A stretch of 64,000 nt of DNA. Source: Epilithonimonas bovis DSM 19482. GTDB lineage: Bacteria; Bacteroidota; Bacteroidia; Flavobacteriales; Weeksellaceae. Shown piece after piece: positions 17,428-26,237 of this stretch. Numbering within the stretch: position 1 is the first letter of the stretch; each line of letters begins with the position of its first letter. The translations under genes were made by a program, and so were the position numbers. The notes beneath the pieces are model-generated. The model saw nothing but the letters and a program-made list of their open reading frames with translations. It did not search any database and was not told the DNA's origin. The DNA lies in the NCBI RefSeq assembly GCF_900108115.1, contig NZ_FTPU01000017.1, positions 1 to 64,000 of the forward strand, written 5' to 3'.

Positions 17428-17605
17428 TGCTGCGTGAGGGATGGAAGTGGTTATCCTTTTTGCCTGTAATACCGCATTGTATTGGACGGAAGCATGATAG
17501 GCAAAAAGATATGAACGGACAGCCCGGCCCGCTTGTTTTTGCAGATCCCGAAGCCTCTATACATTGGTAAGGTGGATGCAAAAACAAAGGGACACGCCCA
17601 AATTT
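17428..17605 (+). repeat. Dispersed repeat family 1, copy A
   Basis: This GC-richer block in the pdhC to DUF2490 gap has nested inverted repeats (CTTTTTGCC with GGCAAAAAG; TGTTTTTGCA with TGCAAAAACA). It shares 'GATGGAAG-GG-ATCCTTTT' and 'GGACAGCCCGG' with copy C, and 'CCCGCTTGTTTT' and 'ACAAAGGG-CA-GCCCAAA' with copies B and D. It begins GCGTGAGGG as they do. It is non-coding. Confidence 0.7.
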
Positions 17606-17635
17606 GTCAGTTAATGATGATTTACCCTATATTTG
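17602..17635 (+). promoter_or_regulatory. Promoter of the DUF2490 gene (-33 and -7)
   Basis: TTTG at 17603-17606 and TATATTTG at 17628-17635 are spaced as in Bacteroidota promoters. Transcription would start within a few bases of the GTG at 17640, so the mRNA may be leaderless. Confidence 0.5.
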
Positions 17636-17639
17636 CTGT

Positions 17640-18341
17640 GTGAAAAAGCTGAGGTTTTTATTAATTTTTACAACGTCATTATTAGCGGCACAGGACCATC
17701 TCTCCGGGTTTAATATGCTGTCTGCAACTTACAAAATCAGTCCCGACTGGATGGCTTACGCCGAAGGCCAGACCCGTGCTAGAAAGGATTTTACTCATAT
17801 TGATTACTATGAAGTAAAAGGTGGGATAGGTTATAATTATATTAAAAACCATCAGCTGTTTGCCGGACTCGGGAGGTATGGGACCTATGAGTCTAAGAAA
17901 ATTTCTCAGGAAGAATTTCGCTTGTGGCTACAGTATACATTTACCCAAAGATTTGGCCGGCTAAAGCTGGATCACCGTGCCAGAGCAGAACACCGGTTTT
18001 TCTATGCCAGCCAGACAGGTGACCATACAGAAGCTAACCGTTACCGTTACAGATTAAGTGCCACGCTGCCGCTGAACAAAAGCAAAGTGGAAGGGGAGAC
18101 ATTTTTTGTCAACGCGTTTGAGGAGCTGTTCTTTGGTTCGCGTGAGCCCAATTTTAAGCGAAACAGGACTTTTGCGGGATTTGGATATCAGTTTAATAAT
18201 TCGCTGTCGGCGACTACAGGGTACATGTTTCAGCGAGAATTTGCGGAAAAAGGTAACGAGAATTATCATTTTATGTATTTTTCCCTCAACTTTACCTTTG
18301 ATTCTTCTGATGATGAGCGTTCTATCCCAATGGTTGATTAG
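17640..18341 (+). CDS. DUF2490 family outer-membrane beta-barrel protein
   Basis: This 233-residue protein starts at GTG 17640, which gives a clean signal peptide ('KKLRFLLIFTTSLLAAQ'). The longer TTG start would overlap the promoter and spoil the signal. The mature part is a series of alternating aromatic/charged strands with 'LDHRARAEHRFF' and 'NRYRYRL', typical of DUF2490 barrels. It ends in an acidic tail rather than the usual aromatic residue. The function of the family is unknown. It stands alone, convergent with the HD-domain gene downstream. Confidence 0.8.
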   Translation: MKKLRFLLIFTTSLLAAQDHLSGFNMLSATYKISPDWMAYAEGQTRARKDFTHIDYYEVKGGIGYNYIKNHQLFAGLGRYGTYESKKISQEEFRLWLQYTFTQRFGRLKLDHRARAEHRFFYASQTGDHTEANRYRYRLSATLPLNKSKVEGETFFVNAFEELFFGSREPNFKRNRTFAGFGYQFNNSLSATTGYMFQREFAEKGNENYHFMYFSLNFTFDSSDDERSIPMVD

Positions 18342-18357
18342 CAGAATGTCTCTGTAA

Positions 18358-18804
18358 TCAGTAGTTCTCAGTCAGATAAAGGTAAGCCTTCAGGTATTTA
18401 TTAAACCGTTTCAGGTCTTTTTCTTCCAGGAGGCCTGGCAATCTTGTGAGATCCATATTATCGCGAAGATCGTTGAGTTTGACGGCGACCGCCAGGCTGC
18501 TTTGTTCTGTTCTTTTGAGAAAAGCATCATAGTCTGTCTCTTCATTTTCGCGCTTGGTAAGGCAGTCTACCGCAAAAATGATGTGCTCGGGAAATCCTTT
18601 TTGTCTCAGGTAGGCAAAGTCATAATCGGGAACGTCTTCTACCACGTCATGCAGTGCACCCACAATCTTTTCATCAAGGGTTTTACCGGCGTTCATTACC
18701 CGGAAAACATGTCCCAGATAGGGTGCTCCGTATTTATCCGTTTGTTTTTTGTGTGCTTTTGTAGCCAATTTTATGGCCTTGTAGAGTAGTTCGTGGGAGG
18801 ACAT
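18358..18804 (-). CDS. HD-domain hydrolase, MESH1/SpoT-hydrolase-like
   Basis: This 148-residue single HD domain has a metal-binding 'HVFRV' near residue 32, 'GALHDVVED' at about 49-57 and 'VAVKLNDLRDN' at about 107-117, the pattern of the hydrolase half of (p)ppGpp enzymes. There is no synthetase, TGS or ACT domain. The likely substrate is (p)ppGpp or a related nucleotide. It follows the small exported protein gene with no gap and is probably cotranscribed with it. Confidence 0.8.
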   Translation of the reverse strand: MSSHELLYKAIKLATKAHKKQTDKYGAPYLGHVFRVMNAGKTLDEKIVGALHDVVEDVPDYDFAYLRQKGFPEHIIFAVDCLTKRENEETDYDAFLKRTEQSSLAVAVKLNDLRDNMDLTRLPGLLEEKDLKRFNKYLKAYLYLTENY

Positions 18805-19122
18805 TTATTTAGATAGAGGTTTGATTGGTTTTAGTTTTCTTAATGTATCAGTTTTTAAGGGCTGAAGTTTTTGTATTGGGCTAGCCTTTGCGGACGGGAC
18901 TTTTTTTGTAAGCATCTTGTACCGTGCGGCTTTGTTAGAATCCAGGTTTTTATAAAATGGACTGTTGGCTGTTTCACTTTTCAGTTCCAGTTTGCTTTTG
19001 ACAGAATCTTTTTGAGTGAAAATATCTTTGTTGGGCTGTGTTGGCAGTAATTTCTCTGATTTTTTCTGAGAAAATAGAAAAGCAAACCCTAAGAAAGGAA
19101 GTAAAAGACCAATTTTTTTCAT
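18805..19122 (-). CDS. Small exported protein of unknown function
   Basis: This 105-residue protein has a signal peptide ('MKKIGLLLPFLGFAFLFS') followed by a short lysine-, serine- and proline-rich mature part with no recognisable domain. It ends one base before the HD hydrolase start, so the two form an operon. I do not recognise the family. Confidence 0.65.
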   Translation of the reverse strand: MKKIGLLLPFLGFAFLFSQKKSEKLLPTQPNKDIFTQKDSVKSKLELKSETANSPFYKNLDSNKAARYKMLTKKVPSAKASPIQKLQPLKTDTLRKLKPIKPLSK

Positions 19123-19251
19123 GACATATAATTTTACATGAAATTATAAAAAAAACCTCAATCAAAATGTTAAGGTTTATTAATTTTCGTATTTAATTTT
19201 TCAGATTGTTCTGGATTAAATTCTTCGGGAATTTTCTTCTATCTGATAATT

Positions 19252-21744
19252 TTATCTTCCTTTCAACTCATCCAAGAATTTTTCCAGAGAGTTGAGGTCA
19301 GAGATCTGAACTTCTCTTGCTTTAGCACCATTAAAACCGCCTACAATGCCGGTAGCTTCCAGCTGATCCATAATCCTTCCGGCTCTGTTGTAGCCTAATT
19401 TTAGCTGTCTCTGAAGCATCGAGGTAGAACCCTGTTGGGTGGAAACGACTATTCTGGCAGCTTCTTCAAACAAGGCATCTTTCTCATTAGGGTCAAATGA
19501 TCCTACCGTAGAGCTGCCGTCTTCACCGGAATATTCAGGAAGAAGATAGGCATCAGAATATCCTTTTTGTTCACCAATAAACTCGGCAATCCGTTCCACT
19601 TCGGGTGTATCTACAAAAGCACACTGCAAACGCGTAAGGTCATTCCCGTTAAAGTAAAGCATATCACCTTTCCCGACCAACTGCTCCGCTCCCGGCGAAT
19701 CCAGAATAGTCTTGGAATCGACTCCGGAAATCACCCGGAAAGCAACTCTCGCAGGGAAATTCGCTTTGATCATACCGGTAATCACGTTAACAGACGGCCT
19801 TTGTGTGGCTACGATCAAATGGATCCCAATGGCTCTCGCCAGCTGTGCCAATCGGGCGATAGGATGCTCAACTTCTTTTCCGGCAGTCATGATCAAATCA
19901 GCAAATTCATCCACCACCAAAACGATGTAAGGCAAATACCGGTGTCCGTTTTCGGGATTCAGTTTACGTTCGGAGAATTTTTTGTTATATTCTTTGATGT
20001 TTTTACAGAATGCGTTTTTTAGCAGTTCGTAGCGGTCATCCATCTCAATACAAAGCGAATTAAGTGTATTGATTACTTTTGCATTGTCTGTAATAATCGC
20101 ATCTTCTGTATCTGGCAGCTTGGCCAGATAATGCCTTTCGATTTTTGAATAGAGCGATAATTCCACTTTTTTGGGATCCACCATTACAAACTTCAGTTCG
20201 CTCGGGTGTTTTTTATAAATTAATGAGGTAAGAATGGCATTAATCCCAACCGATTTACCCTGTCCTGTGGCACCAGCCATAAGTAAGTGAGGCATTTTTG
20301 CCAGATCCGCTACAAATACCTCGTTGGAAATAGTCCGACCAAAAACCACCGGTAAATCCATATCCGCGTTTTGGAATTTTGGCGAAGCAACCACCGATCT
20401 CATAGATACCATAGTTGGGTTTTTACGGGGCACTTCAATCCCGATAGTTCCTTTCCCAGGCATTGGTGCAATAATCCTGATACCAAGCGCCGACAGGTTC
20501 AGGGCAATATCATCCTGAAGTTTTTTGATGGCTGCCACACGAATTCCCGCTTCCGGCACGATCTCGTAAAGCGTCACCGTTGGGCCAATTGTTGCTTTGA
20601 TCTCGGAAATCCCTACGTTGAAGGTTTTTAAAAGGCCGACAATACGGTTTTTGTTTTCCTCAAGTTCATCCTTATTGATGGTGATTTCTTCATTGCCATA
20701 ATCTTTAAGAAGATTAACAGAAGGCATCTGAAATTTAGCAAGATCAAGTTTGTGGTCGTAGAGGCCGTGTTTGCTGACAAGATCGTCTGATTTTTGTTGC
20801 TCCGGTGTTGGGACAAAATCTTCATCTTTCTTAATTTCTACATTAAAGGCAATATTGTCATCTGCTTTTACAACCGGTATTTCCGAAGGTTTTTCCAGGG
20901 AAATTGGCGGAGCAGAAGGCGATAAAATAACAGGCTCCGGCGCGGTCTGTTTAGATTCTTCTTCGAAAGAAGTCTGATTAGGTGTTTTGATAGGCTCAAC
21001 TTCCTGAGTTACGATAATATTACTGAAGTCGTTTTCATTTTTGATTGGATTGGATGCAGCCTTAGTAGGATGAGTTGAGGCAACTTTCTTTTCCTGGACA
21101 GCTTCATTTTCCAACTCATCGTCTGCATTGAATTCTTCCTGAGAGTCAGGCATCATATTTTTCAGTTTGCCAATGGTCTGGTCATTAATATCATTTAATT
21201 TCTTTTTGATAGAACTTGGACTTAGATTGAATTCAAGAATAAAGTACAGTGCAAAGCTAACTACTAAAACCAGCCAAAGGCCTACAGAACCAATGTAAGA
21301 TCGCAGGTAATCCATAATCTGATAACCGTATACACCACCCAATACGCCCTGACCTTTGGTAACTGCGCCGAAGAAAATAGGAGTCCAGCAGATAAAAAAT
21401 AAACTGTGCGAAATGGTCTTCCAGGGTTTGAAGTAGTTTTTCTTAAAAATCAATGTTCCAAAAACAAAACACAGAAAAGCCACTACAAAGGCCGCCACTC
21501 CTATACTTTCAAAAATGAACAGATTACCCAACCAGTCACCGATTTTCCCAAAAACATTAGAGGATTTTATGGCTTTATCACCCATAGTCCCGGCTTGGCT
21601 CTGATCTGCTTTCCAGTTCATAAGATAAGATACGAAGGACAATGTAAGTACGATGGATAAAAGGATAAAAACAATCCCGGAGATGATTCTTGGCTTGGAA
21701 ATGATTTTGCTGGCGTTGGAGCTTGTAGTGTGTTCGTTGTTCAT
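19252..21744 (-). CDS. ftsK: DNA translocase FtsK
   Basis: This 830-residue translocase has four N-terminal membrane segments (about residues 22-185), an acidic/proline linker (about 195-350), an alpha-beta motor with Walker A 'GATGQGKSVG' (near 500) and Walker B 'LVVDEFADL', and a C-terminal winged-helix gamma domain that reads orientation sequences ('STSMLQRQLKLGYNRAGRIMD'). It pumps chromosome ends apart during division. ATG 21744 is chosen because the only upstream start, TTG 21768, lies inside the -7 box. Confidence 0.96.
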   Translation of the reverse strand: MNNEHTTSSNASKIISKPRIISGIVFILLSIVLTLSFVSYLMNWKADQSQAGTMGDKAIKSSNVFGKIGDWLGNLFIFESIGVAAFVVAFLCFVFGTLIFKKNYFKPWKTISHSLFFICWTPIFFGAVTKGQGVLGGVYGYQIMDYLRSYIGSVGLWLVLVVSFALYFILEFNLSPSSIKKKLNDINDQTIGKLKNMMPDSQEEFNADDELENEAVQEKKVASTHPTKAASNPIKNENDFSNIIVTQEVEPIKTPNQTSFEEESKQTAPEPVILSPSAPPISLEKPSEIPVVKADDNIAFNVEIKKDEDFVPTPEQQKSDDLVSKHGLYDHKLDLAKFQMPSVNLLKDYGNEEITINKDELEENKNRIVGLLKTFNVGISEIKATIGPTVTLYEIVPEAGIRVAAIKKLQDDIALNLSALGIRIIAPMPGKGTIGIEVPRKNPTMVSMRSVVASPKFQNADMDLPVVFGRTISNEVFVADLAKMPHLLMAGATGQGKSVGINAILTSLIYKKHPSELKFVMVDPKKVELSLYSKIERHYLAKLPDTEDAIITDNAKVINTLNSLCIEMDDRYELLKNAFCKNIKEYNKKFSERKLNPENGHRYLPYIVLVVDEFADLIMTAGKEVEHPIARLAQLARAIGIHLIVATQRPSVNVITGMIKANFPARVAFRVISGVDSKTILDSPGAEQLVGKGDMLYFNGNDLTRLQCAFVDTPEVERIAEFIGEQKGYSDAYLLPEYSGEDGSSTVGSFDPNEKDALFEEAARIVVSTQQGSTSMLQRQLKLGYNRAGRIMDQLEATGIVGGFNGAKAREVQISDLNSLEKFLDELKGR

Positions 21745-21765
21745 TTTTGGTAAGGTCAGAGGATG

Positions 21766-21773
21766 CAAATTTA
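21766..21773 (-). promoter_or_regulatory. Promoter of ftsK (-7 box)
   Basis: On the minus strand TAAATTTG matches TAnnTTTG and lies 22 bp before the ATG. The remaining gap up to exbD at 22047 is very AT-rich and holds no gene I can support. Confidence 0.55.
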
Positions 21774-22046
21774 AGGTTTTTTCTGTCGGTTAAAAATTAA
21801 AAAGGCCTCAGATTACTCAAAATTACCATTGGTAGAAATATAGATTAATGACAATTGAAATTGATTAATAAAAAACAATAGTAGTATAGACAATATTCCT
21901 AACCTGTATTATGTTAAGAATATTTATTTTTATTAAAAATTATATATTTTTATATTAAAAGGTGTGATTATTGTATTTTAATTGGTGTTTAAATATTTAT
22001 TATTTAATATTAATAGGATTTTGTTGTTAATTTAAAATTTAATGAT

Positions 22047-22557
22047 ATGGCAGATTTTCAAACGCAAGAGGGTAACCGAGGCAAAAAAGGAGGCATTATT
22101 AGAAAAACAATGCGCGTTGACATGACGCCCATGGTGGATTTGGGTTTCCTTTTGATTACATTTTTTATGTTTACCACCAATTTTTCCAAACCCAATGTAA
22201 TGGATATTGCATTTCCCGCAAAAGGGCCGCATGCACCTACAGAGATCGATTACAGAAATCAGATTACATTCATCCTGGGAAAAGATGGTAAGGTGTTCTA
22301 TTATCAGGATGAAAAAAGTAAACTTAACAGCAAAAGCCTGATACCAATCTCCTTCGATCATTTTCAGGTTGCGAAAACAATTGAAGCTGCCAGGGCAAAA
22401 GCACCTAAACAGGATTTTTTTACTACCGGCGGATGATTCTCAGTACAGGACAATGGTAGATATGCTTGATGAGCTGGCTATTACCAAATCGCAACGCTAT
22501 GGTATTGCAGAGATGAATGATAAAGAAAAGGAACTTTACCTTGAAAAACTGAATTAA
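22047..22557 (+). pseudogene. exbD: ExbD/TolR-like protein, frameshifted
   Basis: The first frame (22047-22436) encodes the ExbD N-terminus with the proton-channel segment 'VDMTPMVDLGFLLITFFMF', including the key aspartate. The frame then ends in 'TTGG'. The +1 frame continues with 'PADDSQYRTMVDMLDELAI' to 22557, the normal ExbD C-terminus. The break is at about 22405-22425 near a run of seven T, and a loss of 8 bp or an equivalent indel would explain it. No exbB or tonB is adjacent. ExbD normally energises TonB-dependent receptors. A sequencing error cannot be excluded. Confidence 0.75.
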
Positions 22558-22577
22558 GGATAGAATTAACATACAAT

Positions 22578-22615
22578 AAGCCCTTTCGGATTTTCTATTT
22601 CGGAAGGGCTTTTTC
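22578..22615 (+). terminator. Terminator after exbD
   Basis: Arms AAGCCCTT and AAGGGCTT are followed by TTTTT. Confidence 0.75.
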
Positions 22616-22651
22616 CTGAATTTTCCTTATTTTAGTAGAAAAATTATGTCC

Positions 22652-23149
22652 ATGAAAAAAATTGTGCCTCTGCTGATGCTCCTCTTGGTTTGTTCCTGCA
22701 AAAAATCGACTGTCTCTGATACTCCAAAAGTAGACAGTGCAAAAATTATCGATTCTATCAACGCAGTAAGAACAAAAATTAATGACAGTATCCTTAGTCA
22801 TAACCGTTTTAGGGATTGGGCGGGCGAGCACAGCTTAACCCACGATATGATTCCTGGGAAAGGGCATGTTCAATTTTCTAAAATTGGCAGGGACACTTAC
22901 AAAATTACAGGGAAAATTACCCATGGCAAAGATTATTTGGCTATCGACGGTACAGGTGAGATCCGTTCGGAGAGGCATCTGAGCTTTAACGGGACAATCA
23001 AACAAAGTTTGCAGGCTAACAATGCCGGGAAAATAGATGTAAGAAGCGGCCGCAAAACTTTCCTTACCAAAGATGGCGGCAAGTCATTCCGGTTGCAGGA
23101 ATCGCTTAACGGTTCGGGATCTGCAGATCAGATTTATATCAAATTCTAG
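22652..23149 (+). CDS. Lipoprotein of unknown function
   Basis: This 165-residue protein has a lipoprotein signal with lipobox 'LVCSC' (cysteine near residue 18), a polar spacer and a compact strand-rich domain ending 'ADQIYIKF'. No known domain is recognised. The ATG at 22652 is preferred over 22646 because it begins 'MKKIVPLL'. It stands 40 bp before the hydrolase gene in the same direction. Confidence 0.75.
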   Translation: MKKIVPLLMLLLVCSCKKSTVSDTPKVDSAKIIDSINAVRTKINDSILSHNRFRDWAGEHSLTHDMIPGKGHVQFSKIGRDTYKITGKITHGKDYLAIDGTGEIRSERHLSFNGTIKQSLQANNAGKIDVRSGRKTFLTKDGGKSFRLQESLNGSGSADQIYIKF

Positions 23150-23188
23150 TAATCACCAATCGTTGTGTTACTTATAAAACAAAAAAAT

Positions 23189-23971
23189 ATGCTCAATTAT
23201 AAAACAGAAGGAAAAGGCCAAGAAAACCTGGTATTGCTGCACGGTTTTATGGAGAATTTGTCCATTTGGGACGATATGATACCTTATTTATCAGATCAGT
23301 TTACAATAATAAAAATCGATTTGCCGGGTTTTGGTGAATCAAAAGCCGTCGCCGAAATTCAAACGATGGAGTTGATGGCAGAAGAAGTAAAAAAAGTGAC
23401 CGATAAGCTTGGGTTACAGCAATTTCATCTTTTGGGGCATTCGATGGGTGGTTACATTGCTTTGGCTTTTGCGGAAAAATACCCTGACCTGCTGAAATCT
23501 TTTACCTTGTTTTTCTCGACTTATATTGCGGATGATGAGGCTAAAAAGGAGATCCGCCGAAAAGGTCTCAGAATTATCAAAGAGAATTTGCGTGGTTTTG
23601 TAAATGCCGGGGTTCCCAATCTTTTTAACCCTAATGAACTGGATGTCCTTGAATCCAAAATAACGCTGGCAAAAGAGATCGCCTACACATCTTCCGTAGA
23701 AGGTGTTTTGGCATCGCAAAAAGGTATGATCGAGCGCCCGGACAGAACCCAGGTTATAAAAGATTTTGAAGGCCGTATTCTGGTGTTGGCCGGTAAACAT
23801 GATTCAGCGGTCAATGCCCACCAGACACTTGCCAATCTTCCGGATCAAACCAATATCAAATCCTATCTCCTGGATTGCGGGCATAACGGGCATTGGGAAA
23901 AACCGGCTGTTTGTGCAGCGATTATCAATACCGAGCTTCTACATCATTTGCCAAAAAATCTGATACTCTGA
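23189..23971 (+). CDS. Alpha/beta hydrolase
   Basis: This 260-residue alpha/beta-hydrolase has an oxyanion motif 'LLHGFMEN', nucleophile serine in 'GHSMGG' (about residues 84-89), and a C-terminal aspartate and histidine ('GKHDSAV', 'CGHNGHWEKP'). The substrate is not predictable from sequence; esters or acyl groups are likely. There is no signal peptide. Its stop overlaps the patatin start (TGATG), so both are translated together, hinting at a joint role in lipid or acyl-chain turnover. Confidence 0.88.
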   Translation: MLNYKTEGKGQENLVLLHGFMENLSIWDDMIPYLSDQFTIIKIDLPGFGESKAVAEIQTMELMAEEVKKVTDKLGLQQFHLLGHSMGGYIALAFAEKYPDLLKSFTLFFSTYIADDEAKKEIRRKGLRIIKENLRGFVNAGVPNLFNPNELDVLESKITLAKEIAYTSSVEGVLASQKGMIERPDRTQVIKDFEGRILVLAGKHDSAVNAHQTLANLPDQTNIKSYLLDCGHNGHWEKPAVCAAIINTELLHHLPKNLIL

Positions 23972-24768
23972 TGCATTGGTTTTTGGATCAGCCCAAAAAA
24001 CCGAAGATCGGGATTGCCTTATCGGGCGGAGGTATGCGTGGCGTAGCACATATTGCCGTACTCCGGGCATTAGAGGAATATGGATTAAAACCGGATGTCA
24101 TCTCGGGAACCAGTGCCGGTGCCATTGTTGGTGCATTTTATGCCGCTGGTAAATCTACCGATGAGCTGGCAGAGCTGGTAAAAAACGAAACCTTTTTTTC
24201 CAGATCTTCCATCAGGTTTTCAACGCGGGGTATTTTTAATCCTTTGTTTTTGCGCAATATTTTTAAGAAATATTTTTCGGAGGATGATTTCAGGATTATG
24301 AAGATGCCGTTGTATGTTGCCGCATCCGAACTTACACAGGGCAAGATAGAATATTTTTCCGAAGGCGCCCTTTTTGATGCGCTTATGGCTTCGGCTAGTG
24401 TACCATTTATTTTCCCTCCGGTTATTTTGGATGGCAAATTCTATGTTGATGGTGGTGTGCTCAATAATTTGCCCATAGAACCAATCAGAGGGCAGTGCGA
24501 CATTCTCATCGGTTCACACGTCAACGCTATGAAGCCGGAATCAATATCAGATCTAAGCACGACAAAAGAGCTGGACCGTATTTTCCATCTGGCAATTTCC
24601 AATTCTGTCTATACCAAAGAACAAAATTGCAATATCTTTCTCAATCCGCCTGAGATGCTCAAGTACAGCCTGCTCCGCAAAGAGTCTCTGGATGTGATGC
24701 TGGAGGAGGTTTACAACTATACTTGTCAACAGTTGGATGCGCATCAGTTTAAAAAAATAGCGAGGTGA
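23971..24768 (+). CDS. Patatin-like phospholipase
   Basis: This 265-residue patatin domain has an oxyanion loop 'GGGMRG' (about 22-27), catalytic serine in 'GTSAG' (about 50-54) and catalytic aspartate in 'DGGVL' (about 169-173), the complete Ser-Asp dyad of bacterial patatins such as RssA/YlbK-like enzymes. It would hydrolyse phospholipid acyl chains at the inner side of the membrane. The ATG at 23971 overlaps the hydrolase stop. A terminator stem starts inside the last codons. Confidence 0.9.
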   Translation: MHWFLDQPKKPKIGIALSGGGMRGVAHIAVLRALEEYGLKPDVISGTSAGAIVGAFYAAGKSTDELAELVKNETFFSRSSIRFSTRGIFNPLFLRNIFKKYFSEDDFRIMKMPLYVAASELTQGKIEYFSEGALFDALMASASVPFIFPPVILDGKFYVDGGVLNNLPIEPIRGQCDILIGSHVNAMKPESISDLSTTKELDRIFHLAISNSVYTKEQNCNIFLNPPEMLKYSLLRKESLDVMLEEVYNYTCQQLDAHQFKKIAR

Positions 24769-24791
24769 AAATTTTTCGACCTCGCTTTATT
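24759..24791 (+). terminator. Terminator overlapping the patatin stop
   Basis: AGCGAGGT (24759-24766) pairs with ACCTCGCT (24779-24786), followed by a T-rich tail. The left arm includes the end of the coding region. Confidence 0.75.
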
Positions 24792-24830
24792 TTTGAAGTA
24801 TTCTGACTTCATTTATTATTTTTGGAGCAA

Positions 24831-24934
24831 TTCCCGCTGTCCGCTGTATCTTTTGTTTTTCGCTCGGTTGGCTCCGCTTCGCTCCGCCACCTCACTCAAA
24901 ACAAAAGGATGCCGCTTCCATCGGGGCTAGGGGA
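24831..24934 (-). repeat. Dispersed repeat family 1, copy C
   Basis: Read on the minus strand it contains 'GATGGAAGCGGCATCCTTTTG' split across a GC-rich core and then 'CAAAAGATACAGCGGACAGC', closely matching copy A. The core is itself palindromic (CGGAGCGAAGCGGAGC). It fills part of the 340-bp gap between the patatin and NrnA genes. Confidence 0.65.
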
Positions 24935-25008
24935 TTGGTCTTCAATAGAAATTTTTAGGACGATACTACATTATGCCAATGTTACTACTAACTGTTATAA
25001 AAAAGATA

Positions 25009-25075
25009 CCGCTCCTCCGGAGCGGCACGTATTAATTCTATTGGTTTTCTATAAGGATATTGCTCCTATGGAGCA
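25009..25075. repeat. Paired GCTCC-nnn-GGAGC hairpins
   Basis: Two small hairpins, at 25009-25025 (CCGCTCC/GGAGCGG) and 25061-25075 (TGCTCC/GGAGCA), are each preceded by a similar A-rGATA stretch. They look like two diverged copies of one 50-bp unit. Neither has a T-run suited to termination. Confidence 0.5.
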
Positions 25076-25108
25076 TTTTAATATATTGCAATTTATATTA
25101 TTGTCTCT

Positions 25109-26113
25109 TTAGAAATCTTCCTGTTCTATATGTTCTTTAAAATCGGAAATAGTCTCTTCGATTGTTTTGTAATATTTACCTCCGGAGGCATTGATGTGGC
25201 CGCCACCATTGAAGTATTTTCTTGCAAACTGATTAGTATCCACAGATTCTTTGGAACGGAATGATATTTTTACAAAATCTTCATAAAGATCTTCCATAAA
25301 AAACGCTGCCATTTTGGTTCCTGCCAGGCTAAGGCCGTAGTTAACGAAACCTTCTGTGTCACCTTTATCAAATCCGTATTCCTTCAGCTCAGAGCGTTTT
25401 AGCCATAAGATTGCCACTTTGCCATCCTTCGTTAATTCGATCCGGCCGAGTACCAGGGAAAGAAGATGAAGGCGGGAAAGTGTATTGGTGTCCCAGGTGT
25501 TAGAAGTAATAATGGCAGGGTCGGCACCTTTCTCTATGAGATCTGCGACAATCCTGTGGGTAGTGGCACTTGTTGACCGAAAACGGAAGCCTCCTGTATC
25601 TGTCATGATTCCTGTGTAGAGACATTCTGCAGCCTCTTTGCTTACCAGTTTCTCATCGTGGTTTTCCTGGATAAAGTGGTAAACCATCTGGCATGTTGCG
25701 GGCACTGTTGTGTCAGAATAGATATAGTCAAACTTTTCCGGCATCTGGTGGTGGTCTATCAGTATTTTTTTTGCTCTGGATTTGCTCACCCAATCCCCGA
25801 GAATACCAATTCTGGATGGTGCATTAAAGTCGAGGCAAAAAATAACATCGGCATTGTAAATGGCTTCACCTGCAAGTTTTCTTTTATATTCACCGATGAC
25901 GATTTTTTTAGCTTCCGGCATCCATTTTAGGAATTTTGGAAAATCATTGGGTGTTATCACTGTGGCGTCCAGTCCTTTTGCTTTCAGGTAATGTTTCAGG
26001 CCCAGAGAGGATCCAATTGCATCGCCGTCAGGATTGTAGTGTGTAACGATGACAATGTTGTTTTCCGGTTTTAAGAGGTTGTTGATTTCTGAGATTTCTT
26101 TGGCTGTAAACAT
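25109..26113 (-). CDS. nrnA: DHH-family phosphoesterase, NrnA-like nano-RNase/pAp phosphatase
   Basis: This 334-residue protein has the DHH signature set: 'THYNPDGDAIGSS' (about 23-35), an aspartate motif in 'IFCLDFN', 'LIDHHQMP' (about 118-125) and 'MTDTGGFR', then a DHHA1 domain with 'FNGGGHINASGG' near the C-terminus. The family degrades very short RNAs and/or 3'-phosphoadenosine 5'-phosphate. The length is normal. The gene stands alone with its own upstream spacing. Confidence 0.9.
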   Translation of the reverse strand: MFTAKEISEINNLLKPENNIVIVTHYNPDGDAIGSSLGLKHYLKAKGLDATVITPNDFPKFLKWMPEAKKIVIGEYKRKLAGEAIYNADVIFCLDFNAPSRIGILGDWVSKSRAKKILIDHHQMPEKFDYIYSDTTVPATCQMVYHFIQENHDEKLVSKEAAECLYTGIMTDTGGFRFRSTSATTHRIVADLIEKGADPAIITSNTWDTNTLSRLHLLSLVLGRIELTKDGKVAILWLKRSELKEYGFDKGDTEGFVNYGLSLAGTKMAAFFMEDLYEDFVKISFRSKESVDTNQFARKYFNGGGHINASGGKYYKTIEETISDFKEHIEQEDF

Positions 26114-26179
26114 TGGGATTTTTTGAAAATTGAAGATTTCAAAGATATGGAATTAGTTAGAATTTTAAAGAACAAAAAG

Positions 26180-26212
26180 AACCCTTTCAGCGTTTCAAAC
26201 TCTGAAAGGGTT
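26180..26212 (-). terminator. Terminator of the T9SS cargo gene
   Basis: Arms AACCCTTTCAG and CTGAAAGGGTT are followed on the minus strand by CTTTTTG. Confidence 0.75.
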
Positions 26213-26237
26213 TCCAATAGACGTTATTCCAATCGCA

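Noticed and set aside
21745-21768. TTG start at 21768 for ftsK
   Set aside because: That TTG is the end of the -7 box TAAATTTG; the transcript would begin after it.
22047-22557. Programmed frameshifting in exbD
   Set aside because: ExbD is not known to use it, and the conserved segment between the two frames appears to be missing residues, which fits an indel better. A check is listed under findings.
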